DNA of 51,419 bases from a virus. The notes beneath the pieces are model-generated. The model had not been told where the DNA came from, ran no database searches, and saw only the letters and a list, made by a program, of their open reading frames with translations. The stretch lies in IMG/VR virus record IMGVR_UViG_3300042007_000033, positions 1 to 51,419 of that record; one strand, written 5' to 3'. This document shows positions 1 through 7,157 of the stretch, one piece after another (position 1 is the stretch's first letter; each line of letters starts with the position of its first letter). Position numbers and translations under genes: made by a program.

Positions 1-680
1 AACCAGCCCTTGGTCAGGGATGTGATGGTTTTGCGGAGGGTCCAGTTGTAGGCTGCTCCGGGACTGGATTTGTAGTCGCTAGGGATCAGCTTCCGCTCAA
101 GGGCGGTCGCGTAGACCTCTTCACGAACCATCTTCAGCTTGTCCTCGTGAGGCAGGGCGTCCCACTTTGACTTGTCTACGGCCACGTCCGAGTCATCACG
201 AAGAATGCGCTCAAACAGAGGCCTGTCGTAGTAGGCTACGGATTCGTGGATGGAGTCGTGGTCGTAGACACGCTTGACAATCTTGTCGTTGAAGAACTCT
301 TCGGGGTCCGCTTCAAGGTTGGCCTTCTTCTTGCCGTGGGTGTCTTCCCAGACCTTGTACAGGATCTTGTACAACTCTGGGATCAGTTTAGCACCCTTGG
401 ACTGCAAAAACAAAACGTCCATCATGTGCTTGCTCCAAGAGCCGTTCTTCAGTTCCCAGAAAGCATGGGAAACCTTGATAGTGTATAGCTCATCAACAGA
501 TGCTACGAACGGAGTCCAGTGCCACTTTTCTAGGTCAGGGTGGTGGAACGATTCGACGGGACGGTTTCCTTGGTTCTCCGGGAGGTTCTTGTCTCCAAAG
601 AAATCAGAGTCCTTGGGTTCCCTAGGGAAATCGGGGAAGTGGTAGCGGATGGCACTTGAGCCAATAAGTACAGGGTTCAT
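1..680 (-). CDS. Conserved phage protein, C-terminus outside window
   Basis: An open frame starts at ATG 680 behind a good ribosome site (GGAAAGGA) and runs off the left window edge after 226 codons, so it is truncated here at its 3' end. The N-terminus reads IGSSAIRYHFPDF followed by a DSD motif. From memory this resembles a widespread phage family (DUF7275-type) whose members begin with a GSxALxYHFPDF block; I cannot assign a reaction. It lies 12 nt downstream of the RNA ligase and is probably cotranscribed with it. Confidence 0.75.
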   Translation of the reverse strand, partial: MNPVLIGSSAIRYHFPDFPREPKDSDFFGDKNLPENQGNRPVESFHHPDLEKWHWTPFVASVDELYTIKVSHAFWELKNGSWSKHMMDVLFLQSKGAKLIPELYKILYKVWEDTHGKKKANLEADPEEFFNDKIVKRVYDHDSIHESVAYYDRPLFERILRDDSDVAVDKSKWDALPHEDKLKMVREEVYATALERKLIPSDYKSSPGAAYNWTLRKTITSLTKGW

Positions 681-692
681 TTGTCCTTTCCT

Positions 693-1664
693 TTAGTTGT
701 CGTGCTTTGCGGCGTAGGTGTTGGAGATCGCCTTGAAGCCGGGACGGTTCCCGAGGAACTGGAAGCCCTTCGGACCCTGCCACACGATGCCCTCTGCGCG
801 GCGCTGTGGGGCGATTACAGACATCATTCCGTCAGCCTGATCCACAATCTCATCGATGGTCTGCGGGAGCGTCAGAGGCAGCACAGGGACGCGGAGAGGG
901 ACCAATGCGTCGGGCCACTCATCGAACGGAACAACGACAGGGCCGTTTTCGGTCTTCTTGTACAGGTTGAACGCCTTGAAGTCGGTTCCCTTGATCTTCA
1001 GAGGGTTGGACTGGATGTTCTCGCCGTAGTATTCTCCCTGAAGAGCGTGGCCTTCAGGTAGAATCTCAACAAGGTTGAGCTTGTCGGCCAGATCAAAGCG
1101 GGCGCTGGGTCGGCTGATCTCCCAGTTGCGGGAGCAGATGCGGATGTTGCCGCCATCATTGACGATGGTGGTTGAGGTTCCATCGATCTTCTCGGTGGCG
1201 ATCCACTCATGTGTGAGGATTTCGTCAAGGACTCGACCGAGATTCTGGATACGCTCAGCATCAGTCTTCGGGGCGAACTCGTAGAGGAAGTGGCCTTCGG
1301 TGGTGCCTTCGATCTCAGCCGGAATAGGCTTCTCCCACTTCTTGATCTCAGGGAGACCTTCAGGGAATTCGGAAGCTGGCTTGATGAGGCCCTGTGACCA
1401 CTGACCACGCAGGCGGATAGTACCGAGAACGTGGCCCGTTACACCGTCAAGGACGCGGACACCGCGAGGTTCAAGGAAAGAGAACCGAGGGTCGGAAATG
1501 GGAAGGAAAGAGTTGATTTCGAAGTAAACCACTTCGTCTCCGGGCTGAAATTCGCCCTTCTTGACTACAACGTTCCAGCCGCGCACCTTGGCAATTTCAA
1601 GGTCATCTGCATTTGTGTGTTCGTTGATTTCTGAAATGGTTTCGAGCGTGACAAGCTGACGCAA
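693..1664 (-). CDS. RNA ligase, DraRnl (Rnl5) type
   Basis: A 323-residue ATP-dependent RNA ligase of the Deinococcus DRB0094 type. The N-terminal part (1-95) is the extra OB-like domain of that family, and the C-terminal part is the nucleotidyltransferase core. Motif I is EKIDGTS with the AMP-accepting lysine at K159. Motif III is LQGEYYG (E211), IIIa is FKAFNLY (229-235), IV is EGIVW (E291) and V contains K311. The family seals RNA ends, in the Deinococcus enzyme 3'-OH/5'-phosphate nicks. The start is TTG 1664 behind AAGGAG. Its place next to a long tRNA array suggests a role in repairing or joining tRNA; that is inference. Confidence 0.93.
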   Translation of the reverse strand: MRQLVTLETISEINEHTNADDLEIAKVRGWNVVVKKGEFQPGDEVVYFEINSFLPISDPRFSFLEPRGVRVLDGVTGHVLGTIRLRGQWSQGLIKPASEFPEGLPEIKKWEKPIPAEIEGTTEGHFLYEFAPKTDAERIQNLGRVLDEILTHEWIATEKIDGTSTTIVNDGGNIRICSRNWEISRPSARFDLADKLNLVEILPEGHALQGEYYGENIQSNPLKIKGTDFKAFNLYKKTENGPVVVPFDEWPDALVPLRVPVLPLTLPQTIDEIVDQADGMMSVIAPQRRAEGIVWQGPKGFQFLGNRPGFKAISNTYAAKHDN

Positions 1665-1706
1665 AAATGCTCCTTCTATTGTACTTTATCTTTGTTTTTC
1701 ATTAAA

Positions 1707-1780
1707 TGGGGTGACTAGTCGGTAACGATCCGACGTATCCTGTGCCACAAACAGGCGCTCTACCTTTGAGCTATAGCCAC
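1707..1780 (-). tRNA. tRNA-His (GTG)
   Basis: A complete cloverleaf with a 7-bp acceptor (one G-U), anticodon stem CCTGT/ACAGG and loop TTGTGGC. CCA is encoded after discriminator C73, which is the bacterial His identity base. The T-loop ATCGTTA is unusual. Confidence 0.85.
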
Positions 1781-1782
1781 AG

Positions 1783-1857
1783 CGGTCCTGACGGGATTTG
1801 AACCCGCGATCTTCACCTTGACAGGGTGACGAGTACTCCCGACTACTCCACAAGACC
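1783..1857 (-). tRNA. tRNA-Asp (GTC)
   Basis: A complete cloverleaf with acceptor GGTCTTG/CAGGACC, anticodon stem TCACC/GGTGA, loop CTGTCAA and a canonical T-loop. Discriminator is G73 and CCA is not encoded. Confidence 0.93.
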
Positions 1858-1914
1858 ATAACTGGATTTTTGAGCCACGCTCCAGTGACGTGTGGACCTA
1901 TCCGAAACTTCCGC

Positions 1915-2046
1915 TCAAGTCAGCATAACACAGGTATTTCTATCCTCGCAAGTCTTATGTCTGTCGCAATAAACGTTACCATACTGGTTCGGTTCCTCAT
2001 TGACGAGGGTTGCACATTCAAAACACTGGTGAAGACGAAGGGCCAC
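1915..2046 (-). CDS. Small cysteine-rich (zinc-ribbon-like) protein, 43 aa
   Basis: A short frame starts at GTG 2046, seven bases after a good AGAAAGG ribosome site, and ends at TGA 1915. Its 43 residues carry C8-x2-C11 and C27-x2-H30-x2-C33, plus C39, which is the spacing of a small zinc ribbon or knuckle. It fills most of an otherwise empty gap between tRNA-Ala and tRNA-Asp. No function can be assigned; small zinc proteins of this sort often bind nucleic acid or protein. The overlapping 61-codon frame starting at 2105 has no comparable signal and I do not call it. Confidence 0.6.
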   Translation of the reverse strand: MALRLHQCFECATLVNEEPNQYGNVYCDRHKTCEDRNTCVMLT

Positions 2047-2118
2047 GGAAATACCTTTCTAATAGGACAACATTGTAACCTATAGAGACAGATTGTTGCG
2101 GACAACCTGAAAACCGAG

Positions 2119-2190
2119 TGGAGAATAGGGGAGTCGAACCCCTGACTTCTGCTTGCAAAACAGATGTGTTTCCATTAGCACCAATTCCCC
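2119..2190 (-). tRNA. tRNA-Ala (TGC)
   Basis: Acceptor GGGGAAT/ATTCTCC carries the G3-U70 pair that marks alanine tRNAs. The anticodon loop is TTTGCAA, the T-loop is canonical and the discriminator is A73. CCA is not encoded. Confidence 0.93.
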
Positions 2191-2273
2191 AATGACTGTT
2201 AACGGACAGTCAACCGAGTGGCTGGTTCACTACACTGTTGGGATGTTTAACGGCCTCGCGGCATTAAATTGCG

Positions 2274-2345
2274 CTCCGCACCTTGGATTCGAACCAAGAA
2301 CCGCCCGATTAACAGTCGGGTGCTCTGCCGTTGAGCTAGTGCGGA
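2274..2345 (-). tRNA. tRNA-Asn (GTT)
   Basis: Perfect acceptor TCCGCAC/GTGCGGA, anticodon stem CCCGA/TCGGG with loop CTGTTAA, T-arm TTGG-TTCGAAT-CCAA and G73. Confidence 0.95.
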
Positions 2346-2471
2346 ATAAAATGTGTGTTCTCTCACTTATCGCCTCTTGAGAATTTACTAGACCGCTAAG
2401 TCCAGCGCACAGAAAGCGCATATCTGACAACCGACAAGAGCCTCAGGAGCTACTAACTGTACCACACATCG

Positions 2472-2548
2472 TTGCGGCGGATGGGATTTGAACCCATGAT
2501 CTCTGGCTTATGAGGCCAGCGGGGACAACCGAACTCCCCTACCCCGCA
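2472..2548 (-). tRNA. tRNA with CAT anticodon (Met, fMet or Ile2)
   Basis: The anticodon arm is CTGGC-CTCATAA-GCCAG with a canonical T-arm. The acceptor TGCGGGG pairs fully only if one G is bulged on the 3' strand (CC-G-CCGCA). The first pair is T1-A72. Which CAT tRNA this is cannot be settled by eye. It is the first gene after a strong promoter at 2562-2591. Confidence 0.85.
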
Positions 2549-2561
2549 AAGTATAAAATTA

Positions 2562-2591
2562 ATTATACCATACCATTTAACTGTGTGTCAA
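2562..2591 (-). promoter_or_regulatory. Sigma70-like promoter for the leftward tRNA block
   Basis: The -35 box TTGACA (2586-2591) and the -10 box TATAAT (2562-2567) are 18 bp apart, with TGG directly before the -10. The -35 box immediately follows the TAG stop of the gene ending at 2592. Transcription runs left into tRNA-Met, tRNA-Asn and tRNA-Ala. Confidence 0.85.
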
Positions 2592-2822
2592 CTAGACGAG
2601 AGGGTAAAGTTTTTGACTTACCTTTGGTGTTGGATGGTCTCCATTAAATTTGTCCAATGCAGACACATAGCTCTCATATTGTGTACTAAAGATTTCAAGA
2701 ACTTCGGGAAGAGTCTCCACCCTTACCCTAGGGAAGGTGAGTTGGAACTTACCGTCAGAACTCTGAAGAGTCAATTCTCCAAGAGAGCCTTGTTTGGGGC
2801 TGATTACTAGATGATTTGTCAA
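2592..2822 (-). CDS. Hypothetical protein, 76 aa
   Basis: Start TTG 2822 lies behind AAGGA (TAAGGAAAAACA). The 76-residue product has no family I recognise. It looks soluble, with alternating hydrophobic residues in its first half (LVISP, ELTL, FQLTF) and a helical C-terminal part. It is a small gene downstream of the exonuclease, and its stop codon directly precedes a promoter -35 box. Confidence 0.7.
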   Translation of the reverse strand: MTNHLVISPKQGSLGELTLQSSDGKFQLTFPRVRVETLPEVLEIFSTQYESYVSALDKFNGDHPTPKVSQKLYPLV

Positions 2823-2853
2823 TGTTTTTCCTTAGCGTAGTGAAATGTATCGG

Positions 2854-2922
2854 TCAGCGATTGCCAGAGGCGAGGTCGATGAGGGGATTGAAATCAGGGA
2901 GTCTTGGATCGTTATACGGCAT
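2854..2922 (-). CDS. Possible 22-aa peptide overlapping the exonuclease end
   Basis: An ATG at 2922 overlaps the last 11 nt of the exonuclease frame and opens 22 codons to TGA 2854. The ribosome site is poor (AAAGA). It fills the gap before the next gene but has no other support. Confidence 0.2.
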   Translation of the reverse strand: MPYNDPRLPDFNPLIDLASGNR

Positions 2923-3631
2923 TTGTCTCTTTCGTCTGATACGGCCACTCACTGTTGATTACGATGGTGGGGTCATTCTCTGCTTTACGTTTGTACTCTT
3001 GGAAGGACTCGCTTTGTTCGATCTTAGCATCCTTCTGGAATTCCTGCAACAGTTCAATCGTCATCTCGGGCTTGAAGAATTTCTTCATACGTCGGGCAAT
3101 GTGAAGGGTTGCCTCAACGTCCGCCGTCGAGTTGTGGGCGTTCGTGAGATCGTAACCGTAGAGCTTAGCGGTGTCTGTCAGCTTGCGGCTTCCCTTTCGG
3201 AACTTGTCGCACGCCTTGTCAATGACCAGCGGGTCGATGACCTTAGCGTACATCTGTTCCTTGGTGAAGGTCAGAGGTACGTTGTAGCGCTCAAACTCAG
3301 CCCACAGCATGGTTGTATCGAACGGAGCGTTATAGATTACCAGAGGAATACCGCCCTGTACCACAGCCTCAAGTCTTCGGGCAATGAAGGGCATTGCCTT
3401 CGAAGCATCCATGAAGAACTCTCGGGCGTAGGCTGTGCTGATTCCGTGGACAGCCGTGGCACCCTCAGCGATCTCAACACCCGGATCTAGCTTCCACTCC
3501 AGAACGGTAGGGGTTGCTCCCTCTGCTGGAGAATAGACCATAGAGAAGGTTACGATCCTGTCCTCGAACTGATCGACTCCGGTTGATTCGATATCAAATC
3601 CGAGGAGAGGGCCGTCAAAAAAATCTGTCAC
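2912..3631 (-). CDS. DnaQ-like 3'-5' exonuclease (DEDDh)
   Basis: A 239-residue protein with the DEDDh exonuclease signature: GFDIEST (D13, E15), NAPFD (D105) and HNSTAD (H166, D171). This fold forms the proofreading subunit of polymerase III and RNase T, and removes 3' nucleotides from DNA or RNA with two metal ions. It starts at GTG 3631, sharing one base with the TAG stop of the vWA gene, so the two are translationally coupled. The phage polymerase also carries its own exonuclease domain, so this enzyme is extra; it could act in host DNA breakdown or RNA trimming. Confidence 0.9.
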   Translation of the reverse strand: MTDFFDGPLLGFDIESTGVDQFEDRIVTFSMVYSPAEGATPTVLEWKLDPGVEIAEGATAVHGISTAYAREFFMDASKAMPFIARRLEAVVQGGIPLVIYNAPFDTTMLWAEFERYNVPLTFTKEQMYAKVIDPLVIDKACDKFRKGSRKLTDTAKLYGYDLTNAHNSTADVEATLHIARRMKKFFKPEMTIELLQEFQKDAKIEQSESFQEYKRKAENDPTIVINSEWPYQTKETNAV

Positions 3632-4212
3632 TAGTACCCTAGACGTGTATTGGAGATCGTACCGGCAATGAGAATGGATGCATCTGCAACACCACGGGCG
3701 TTGGCATCGTAGGTCATGGAAGCGCCCTTACGCAATCCGAAGGATTCTCCGGTTTCGATGGCGTCCTGATTTGCGCCTAGGAAAAGGAACTGCCAGTTAT
3801 ACACGTCCTGCTGCTGGGTGATGATTTCCTTGACATCGGAGATCGAGACCTCACATGAAGCGTTCTCTTCACCGTCTGTGACGATAATGACCAGAACGTT
3901 TCCGGGTCGCTCGTCTTCCGGAAGCTGAGACAGGGCCTCTCCGAATTTCGTGGTGCTGACCACGATGGCGTCATGCAGTGCCGTCAGGCCACGAGGATGG
4001 ATTTCGATTGCAGCAGAATCAAGGGACAGGAATTGCTCATCATAGGTTAGCTCACTGTCGAAGTAGGCGATATCCACCGTAACTTTTCCGGGGAGAGCCT
4101 TCTGCTCTTCGAGGACGCCGTTGATTCCGCCTTCCATGTCGTCCTTGATCAGAGCCATGGAGCCAGATCGGTCGATGATGAAGAGGAGTGCTGTGTAATC
4201 AGGGTTTGTCAT
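3631..4212 (-). CDS. von Willebrand A (vWA) domain protein
   Basis: The whole 193-residue protein is one vWA domain. An intact MIDAS metal site is visible: D14-x-S16-G-S18 after FIID, T77 in RGLTALHD, and D113 in IVTDGEE. vWA domains bind protein partners through the metal and occur in tellurite-resistance-like and phage stress proteins. There is no signal peptide, so it should act in the cytoplasm. It is coupled to the exonuclease by a one-base TAGTG overlap. No target can be named. Confidence 0.9.
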   Translation of the reverse strand: MTNPDYTALLFIIDRSGSMALIKDDMEGGINGVLEEQKALPGKVTVDIAYFDSELTYDEQFLSLDSAAIEIHPRGLTALHDAIVVSTTKFGEALSQLPEDERPGNVLVIIVTDGEENASCEVSISDVKEIITQQQDVYNWQFLFLGANQDAIETGESFGLRKGASMTYDANARGVADASILIAGTISNTRLGY

Positions 4213-4244
4213 AGTTTATCTTTCGTCGTTATTTTACTTACCAG

Positions 4245-4317
4245 TCGCTCATAGTGGACTCGAACCACTGTACTCCGCTTATGAGACGGGGCAGGAACCT
4301 CTCCTGTCGAATGAGCG
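4245..4317 (-). tRNA. tRNA with CAT anticodon (Met type)
   Basis: Acceptor CGCTCAT/ATGAGCG is perfect. The anticodon loop is CTCATAA on a CCCGT/GCGGA stem, and the T-arm is AGTGG-TTCGAGT-CCACT. The D-arm is slightly irregular. Discriminator is A73. Confidence 0.85.
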
Positions 4318-4326
4318 CACTATTCA

Positions 4327-4355
4327 ATTATATCGTAGGTTTACTAGTTATGCAA
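4327..4355 (-). promoter_or_regulatory. Possible promoter for the tRNA at 4245-4317
   Basis: A perfect TATAAT (4327-4332) lies 10 bp before the tRNA, with a weak -35 (TTGCAT, 4350-4355) at 17-bp spacing overlapping the stop codon of the lytic gene. Confidence 0.45.
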
Positions 4356-4995
4356 CTCGGTAAGCTGCGTAACCGGAGCCGACGTTTGCGGAGAAGAGGA
4401 CAGTGGAGCCGTTGAATCCTCCGTGGATGGCTTTACCATTGCCGACGTAGATGGCAACGTGTGGAACACCAGCACCCGCGTTCTGGTAGATCAGGATGTC
4501 ACCGGCCTGTGGGACGGAAACCTGAGTTCCTAGGGCTGCGTAGCTGGCGGGCCATCCGTGGTGGTTGATTCCGACTGCACGTAGGGCATTGGTGACAAGC
4601 ATGGTGCAGTCTTGGTGGACACCGATCTGAGCGTACGCTGCTGCGGCTATGGAAGCGCCCTTTGAGGATGCGGGAGTGTCTGCAACCGCAATAGCCGTAG
4701 CGATGCCACCAAAACCGTTCGGTGTGGTTTCAATTCGAGTTGCCTTTGCTGGAGCGGCTGGCTGTGCAGCTACCTCAACAACTGGGGCAGTTGGGGAGTC
4801 GGCAGGAGTCGTGGTGACTGCTGGACTCTCGAAGATGATGGAGACAGGGGAAGCCACAACGGGGATCGAGTTGGTTGGTACTGACTCGGATAGTGGTTCG
4901 TCTGTTGTGGGGCTGGCGGCGTTTGCTGGTCCTGCGAGGGCCACCGTGAGCAGGGTAGAAGTTACGAGGGCTGTGAGTTTAGTTTTAGTATTCAT
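4348..4995 (-). CDS. Secreted NlpC/P60-type peptidoglycan hydrolase
   Basis: A 215-residue protein with a Sec signal peptide (basic N-terminus, hydrophobic 7-21, cleavage probably after ANA at 26), then a Pro/Thr/Val-rich linker (about 28-110) and a C-terminal NlpC/P60 domain. The catalytic cysteine is C130 in DCTMLV, followed by H179 in HVAIYVG and H191 in AIHGG. The family cleaves peptide bonds in cell-wall stem peptides. Most phage endolysins lack a signal, so this enzyme would leave by the host Sec route, independent of a holin. It follows the M23/amidase lysin behind a terminator. Start ATG 4995 has AGGAATT upstream. Confidence 0.85.
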   Translation of the reverse strand: MNTKTKLTALVTSTLLTVALAGPANAASPTTDEPLSESVPTNSIPVVASPVSIIFESPAVTTTPADSPTAPVVEVAAQPAAPAKATRIETTPNGFGGIATAIAVADTPASSKGASIAAAAYAQIGVHQDCTMLVTNALRAVGINHHGWPASYAALGTQVSVPQAGDILIYQNAGAGVPHVAIYVGNGKAIHGGFNGSTVLFSANVGSGYAAYRVA

Positions 4996-5082
4996 AATTC
5001 CTGTGTGGTTGAACGAATTGCTAGGCTGCCTTTTTCTTTCTTGTAGGGGAGTGGCATGGACAGGTAACTATTCTATAACAGA

Positions 5083-5117
5083 AAGAGCAGGGACGCAAAT
5101 CGCAAATCCCTGCTCTT
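5083..5117 (-). terminator. Hairpin terminator after the M23/amidase lysin
   Basis: An 11-bp perfect stem (5083-5093 with 5107-5117, core AGAGCAGGGA) has a 13-nt loop and is followed on the minus strand by TTCTGTTATA. It lies 17 nt past the lysin stop. A TAGAAT box just beyond could start the next transcript. Confidence 0.7.
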
Positions 5118-5133
5118 CTGATTCTAGAGGGTT

Positions 5134-6750
5134 TTACTTGCTGTCGAAGTAAATCTTCTTCAGCGAGCCAAGGAAGTCATCAATGATGGCTTCCTCATCG
5201 ACTACCGGAGCCGGTGTTGGCTCGGGAGTTGGTACCGGTACTGGGACCGGAGTTGGGTCGGGTACGACCGGAATGTCTAGATCGTACTTGGACAGTGTAA
5301 TCGAAGCTCCGCAGTTTGTCGAATTTCCGGGGATATTCTTGTGGAGATGCTTCCTCAGTTCCTTGCCGTACTTCTCTTTGAGAGCCGCAAGAAGCTTCTT
5401 GGTGGACGCAATGGTATCTGCGTCCTGTGCCGGATCGGTCTCGATTCCGACATAGTTGTTTCCAACTGCTCCAGCGTGGTACGCACGGTCCTTGAGGCTT
5501 ACCATCTGAATGATGCGCTTGCCTGAGACCACGAAGTGTGCGGAAGCCACCCTCTCAAGTCCTCCGTTTGTGAAGGTGTTGATGGTACTGTTGAGAGTAT
5601 CCACACCCAGCGTTCCGAACTGGTGGATAACCACGTCTTCCTGATTCTGCGGGAAGTTCCCAAACATGAAGTTCGGGAGCGCTGCCGGAATGACCTCAAC
5701 GAAGTCGAAGTCAGGTGTAAATGAGTACTTCGCTGGAACCGGGACGGAAGGTGTCTCAGGAGCAGGAGTCGGGGTAGGCGCTGGTGTCGGAGTTGATGTT
5801 TCTTGGATCAGTCCATTGGTCGGGTTGCCTTCCAAGGCTCCTTCCCAGACGTATCCGCCTGAGATTGCACCCTTGAGCCAGATGTTCTTTCCCTCAAACA
5901 TCTCACCGTAAGTCCAGTGCGAGAAGTTTAGAATATCTCCCTTGTTGAACTGCTGAATGAGTTCACCGCTGACGCTAGGAGTCTTACGGTAGTTCGCCTT
6001 CTCGATGGACACACGTCTTTGGGTAGCTCCGATCTCGACAGGAGCAGGGGCCGGGGTTAGATCCTGAAGGCCGGAAACTCCACCGTCGTCAAATGCCGAA
6101 GCAGAGAAGAAAGTTCCTGAGTACGCACCAACGAACCAAAGGTCTGTTCCATTGACGAATTCACCGTGAACATAGCCCTTGAAGGTCAGTACATCTCCAT
6201 GCCCATAGGTCTTACCTGCTGCCGACTTGGAACTGGCTGCTGTACGCTCAATGGCTCCATACTGACCAACTACTCGCTGGTTAGGAGCAACTGTAGGAGC
6301 CTGTGCAAGTCCTCCACAGTACGCGTTCGGGTCCAGACGCCCGTAGAAGCCGTTGTAAGGCTGTAGCGGCCAGCCAAGTACCTCAAAGTGTAGGTGAGGT
6401 CCGGTAGAGAGTCCTGTGGACCCTGAGAGGCCGATAAGCTGGCCCTTCTCAACAAACTGGCCGTCGTTCAGGTCAGTGGAGTTCAGGTGAGCGTAAAGGG
6501 TCAGGAATCCGTCGTTGTGGTTGATGACAACACAAATACCAGCGTAGTCCGGAGCAATCCACCATTGGTTCGATGGAGAGAGCTTCCAAGCCCAGTCAGC
6601 GAACATAACGTTTCCGGAATCGGCTGCGTAAATGGGCGTGCCTGTAGGAACACCGAAGTCAATTCCGGTGTGGCCGTTAGGCTGAATAGAGTTGGGATTC
6701 GATGCAAACTGCTGGGTAACAGGGGCATCGACCGGCCATGAGAGTGCCAT
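5134..6750 (-). CDS. Bifunctional endolysin: M23 peptidase + SH3-like repeats + amidase_2
   Basis: A 538-residue modular lysin. Residues 1-145 form an M23 metallopeptidase with HTGID (H27, D31), H88 and HLH (H119, H121). Two SH3-like segments follow (about 155-220 and 243-305). After a Pro/Thr linker, residues 345-490 form an amidase_2 domain with zinc-ligand candidates H376 (VIHQ), H470 and C480, and AYHAG in the core. A second Pro-rich linker and a short acidic tail end the protein. It would cut both the peptide cross-bridge and the sugar-peptide bond. There is no signal peptide, so a holin is expected. Start ATG 6750 has AGGA upstream and its own promoter. Confidence 0.92.
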   Translation of the reverse strand: MALSWPVDAPVTQQFASNPNSIQPNGHTGIDFGVPTGTPIYAADSGNVMFADWAWKLSPSNQWWIAPDYAGICVVINHNDGFLTLYAHLNSTDLNDGQFVEKGQLIGLSGSTGLSTGPHLHFEVLGWPLQPYNGFYGRLDPNAYCGGLAQAPTVAPNQRVVGQYGAIERTAASSKSAAGKTYGHGDVLTFKGYVHGEFVNGTDLWFVGAYSGTFFSASAFDDGGVSGLQDLTPAPAPVEIGATQRRVSIEKANYRKTPSVSGELIQQFNKGDILNFSHWTYGEMFEGKNIWLKGAISGGYVWEGALEGNPTNGLIQETSTPTPAPTPTPAPETPSVPVPAKYSFTPDFDFVEVIPAALPNFMFGNFPQNQEDVVIHQFGTLGVDTLNSTINTFTNGGLERVASAHFVVSGKRIIQMVSLKDRAYHAGAVGNNYVGIETDPAQDADTIASTKKLLAALKEKYGKELRKHLHKNIPGNSTNCGASITLSKYDLDIPVVPDPTPVPVPVPTPEPTPAPVVDEEAIIDDFLGSLKKIYFDSK

Positions 6751-6763
6751 GTCGGAGTCCTAA

Positions 6764-6784
6764 GATAGAGTATGGTATACTCTA
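6764..6784 (-). promoter_or_regulatory. Candidate operator palindrome in the lysin leader
   Basis: An 8-bp inverted repeat (ATAGAGTA/TACTCTAT, 5-nt centre) lies between the promoter and the lysin start, roughly +8 to +28. The half-site ATAGAGTATA also overlaps the -10 box (6800-6810), giving three copies around the start site. Confidence 0.5.
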
Positions 6785-6799
6785 TTTTAGCATCCGACT

Positions 6800-6827
6800 A
6801 TTATACTCTATGTTAGATCTTTGTCAA
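6800..6827 (-). promoter_or_regulatory. Strong promoter for the lysin gene
   Basis: Consensus TTGACA (6822-6827) and TATAAT (6800-6805) with 16-bp spacing. The -35 box directly follows the TAG stop of the nuclease gene, as at 2586. Confidence 0.85.
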
Positions 6828-7157
6828 CTAGACCGAGTAAGGGACTGCAAATCCAGACGATACAAGGGATTCGTTGACGGACTGGCCCTCAACAAATATG
6901 TTCACCAGCCAACGACCGTACTTGTCTGCGCTCTTATAGACATCGATAACTACCTCAGTTCCTTCCGGAGCCATAAGCTCAGCAAAGGTAGTAGCCTCTC
7001 CCCAGAGGGCATCGCCTCGTTCCGGGGTGTCAATTCCATAGAGTCGGAATCGGGTCTTGACGAAATGGTAGAATCCTAGATCCACCAACATGTCTACGGT
7101 ATCTCCATCCACCCACTTGACGACCTGAGCTTTATACCTGTATTGGATCGAATTCAT
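6828..7157 (-). CDS. Staphylococcal-nuclease-like (SNase) endonuclease
   Basis: The 109-residue protein is a single SNase OB-fold domain. VDGDT (D17, D19) and RLYGIDTPER (R38, D43, E46) form the calcium and phosphate site, and KYGR supplies the second arginine (R82). This family cuts DNA and RNA phosphodiesters. There is no signal peptide, so it acts inside the cell, perhaps in host DNA degradation or nucleotide recycling. Start ATG 7157 is preceded by ATAGGAA. Confidence 0.9.
   Translation of the reverse strand: MNSIQYRYKAQVVKWVDGDTVDMLVDLGFYHFVKTRFRLYGIDTPERGDALWGEATTFAELMAPEGTEVVIDVYKSADKYGRWLVNIFVEGQSVNESLVSSGFAVPYSV

Noticed and set aside
1870-2105. Longer frames on both strands between tRNA-Ala and tRNA-Asp
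   Set aside because: They have no ribosome site or recognisable composition. The short GTG frame at 1915-2046 explains the region better.
2346-2471. Inverted repeat ATGTGTG..CACACAT around a 100-bp gap, like the permuted tRNA flanks
   Set aside because: No T-arm or matching acceptor could be found inside, so a third permuted tRNA is not supported.
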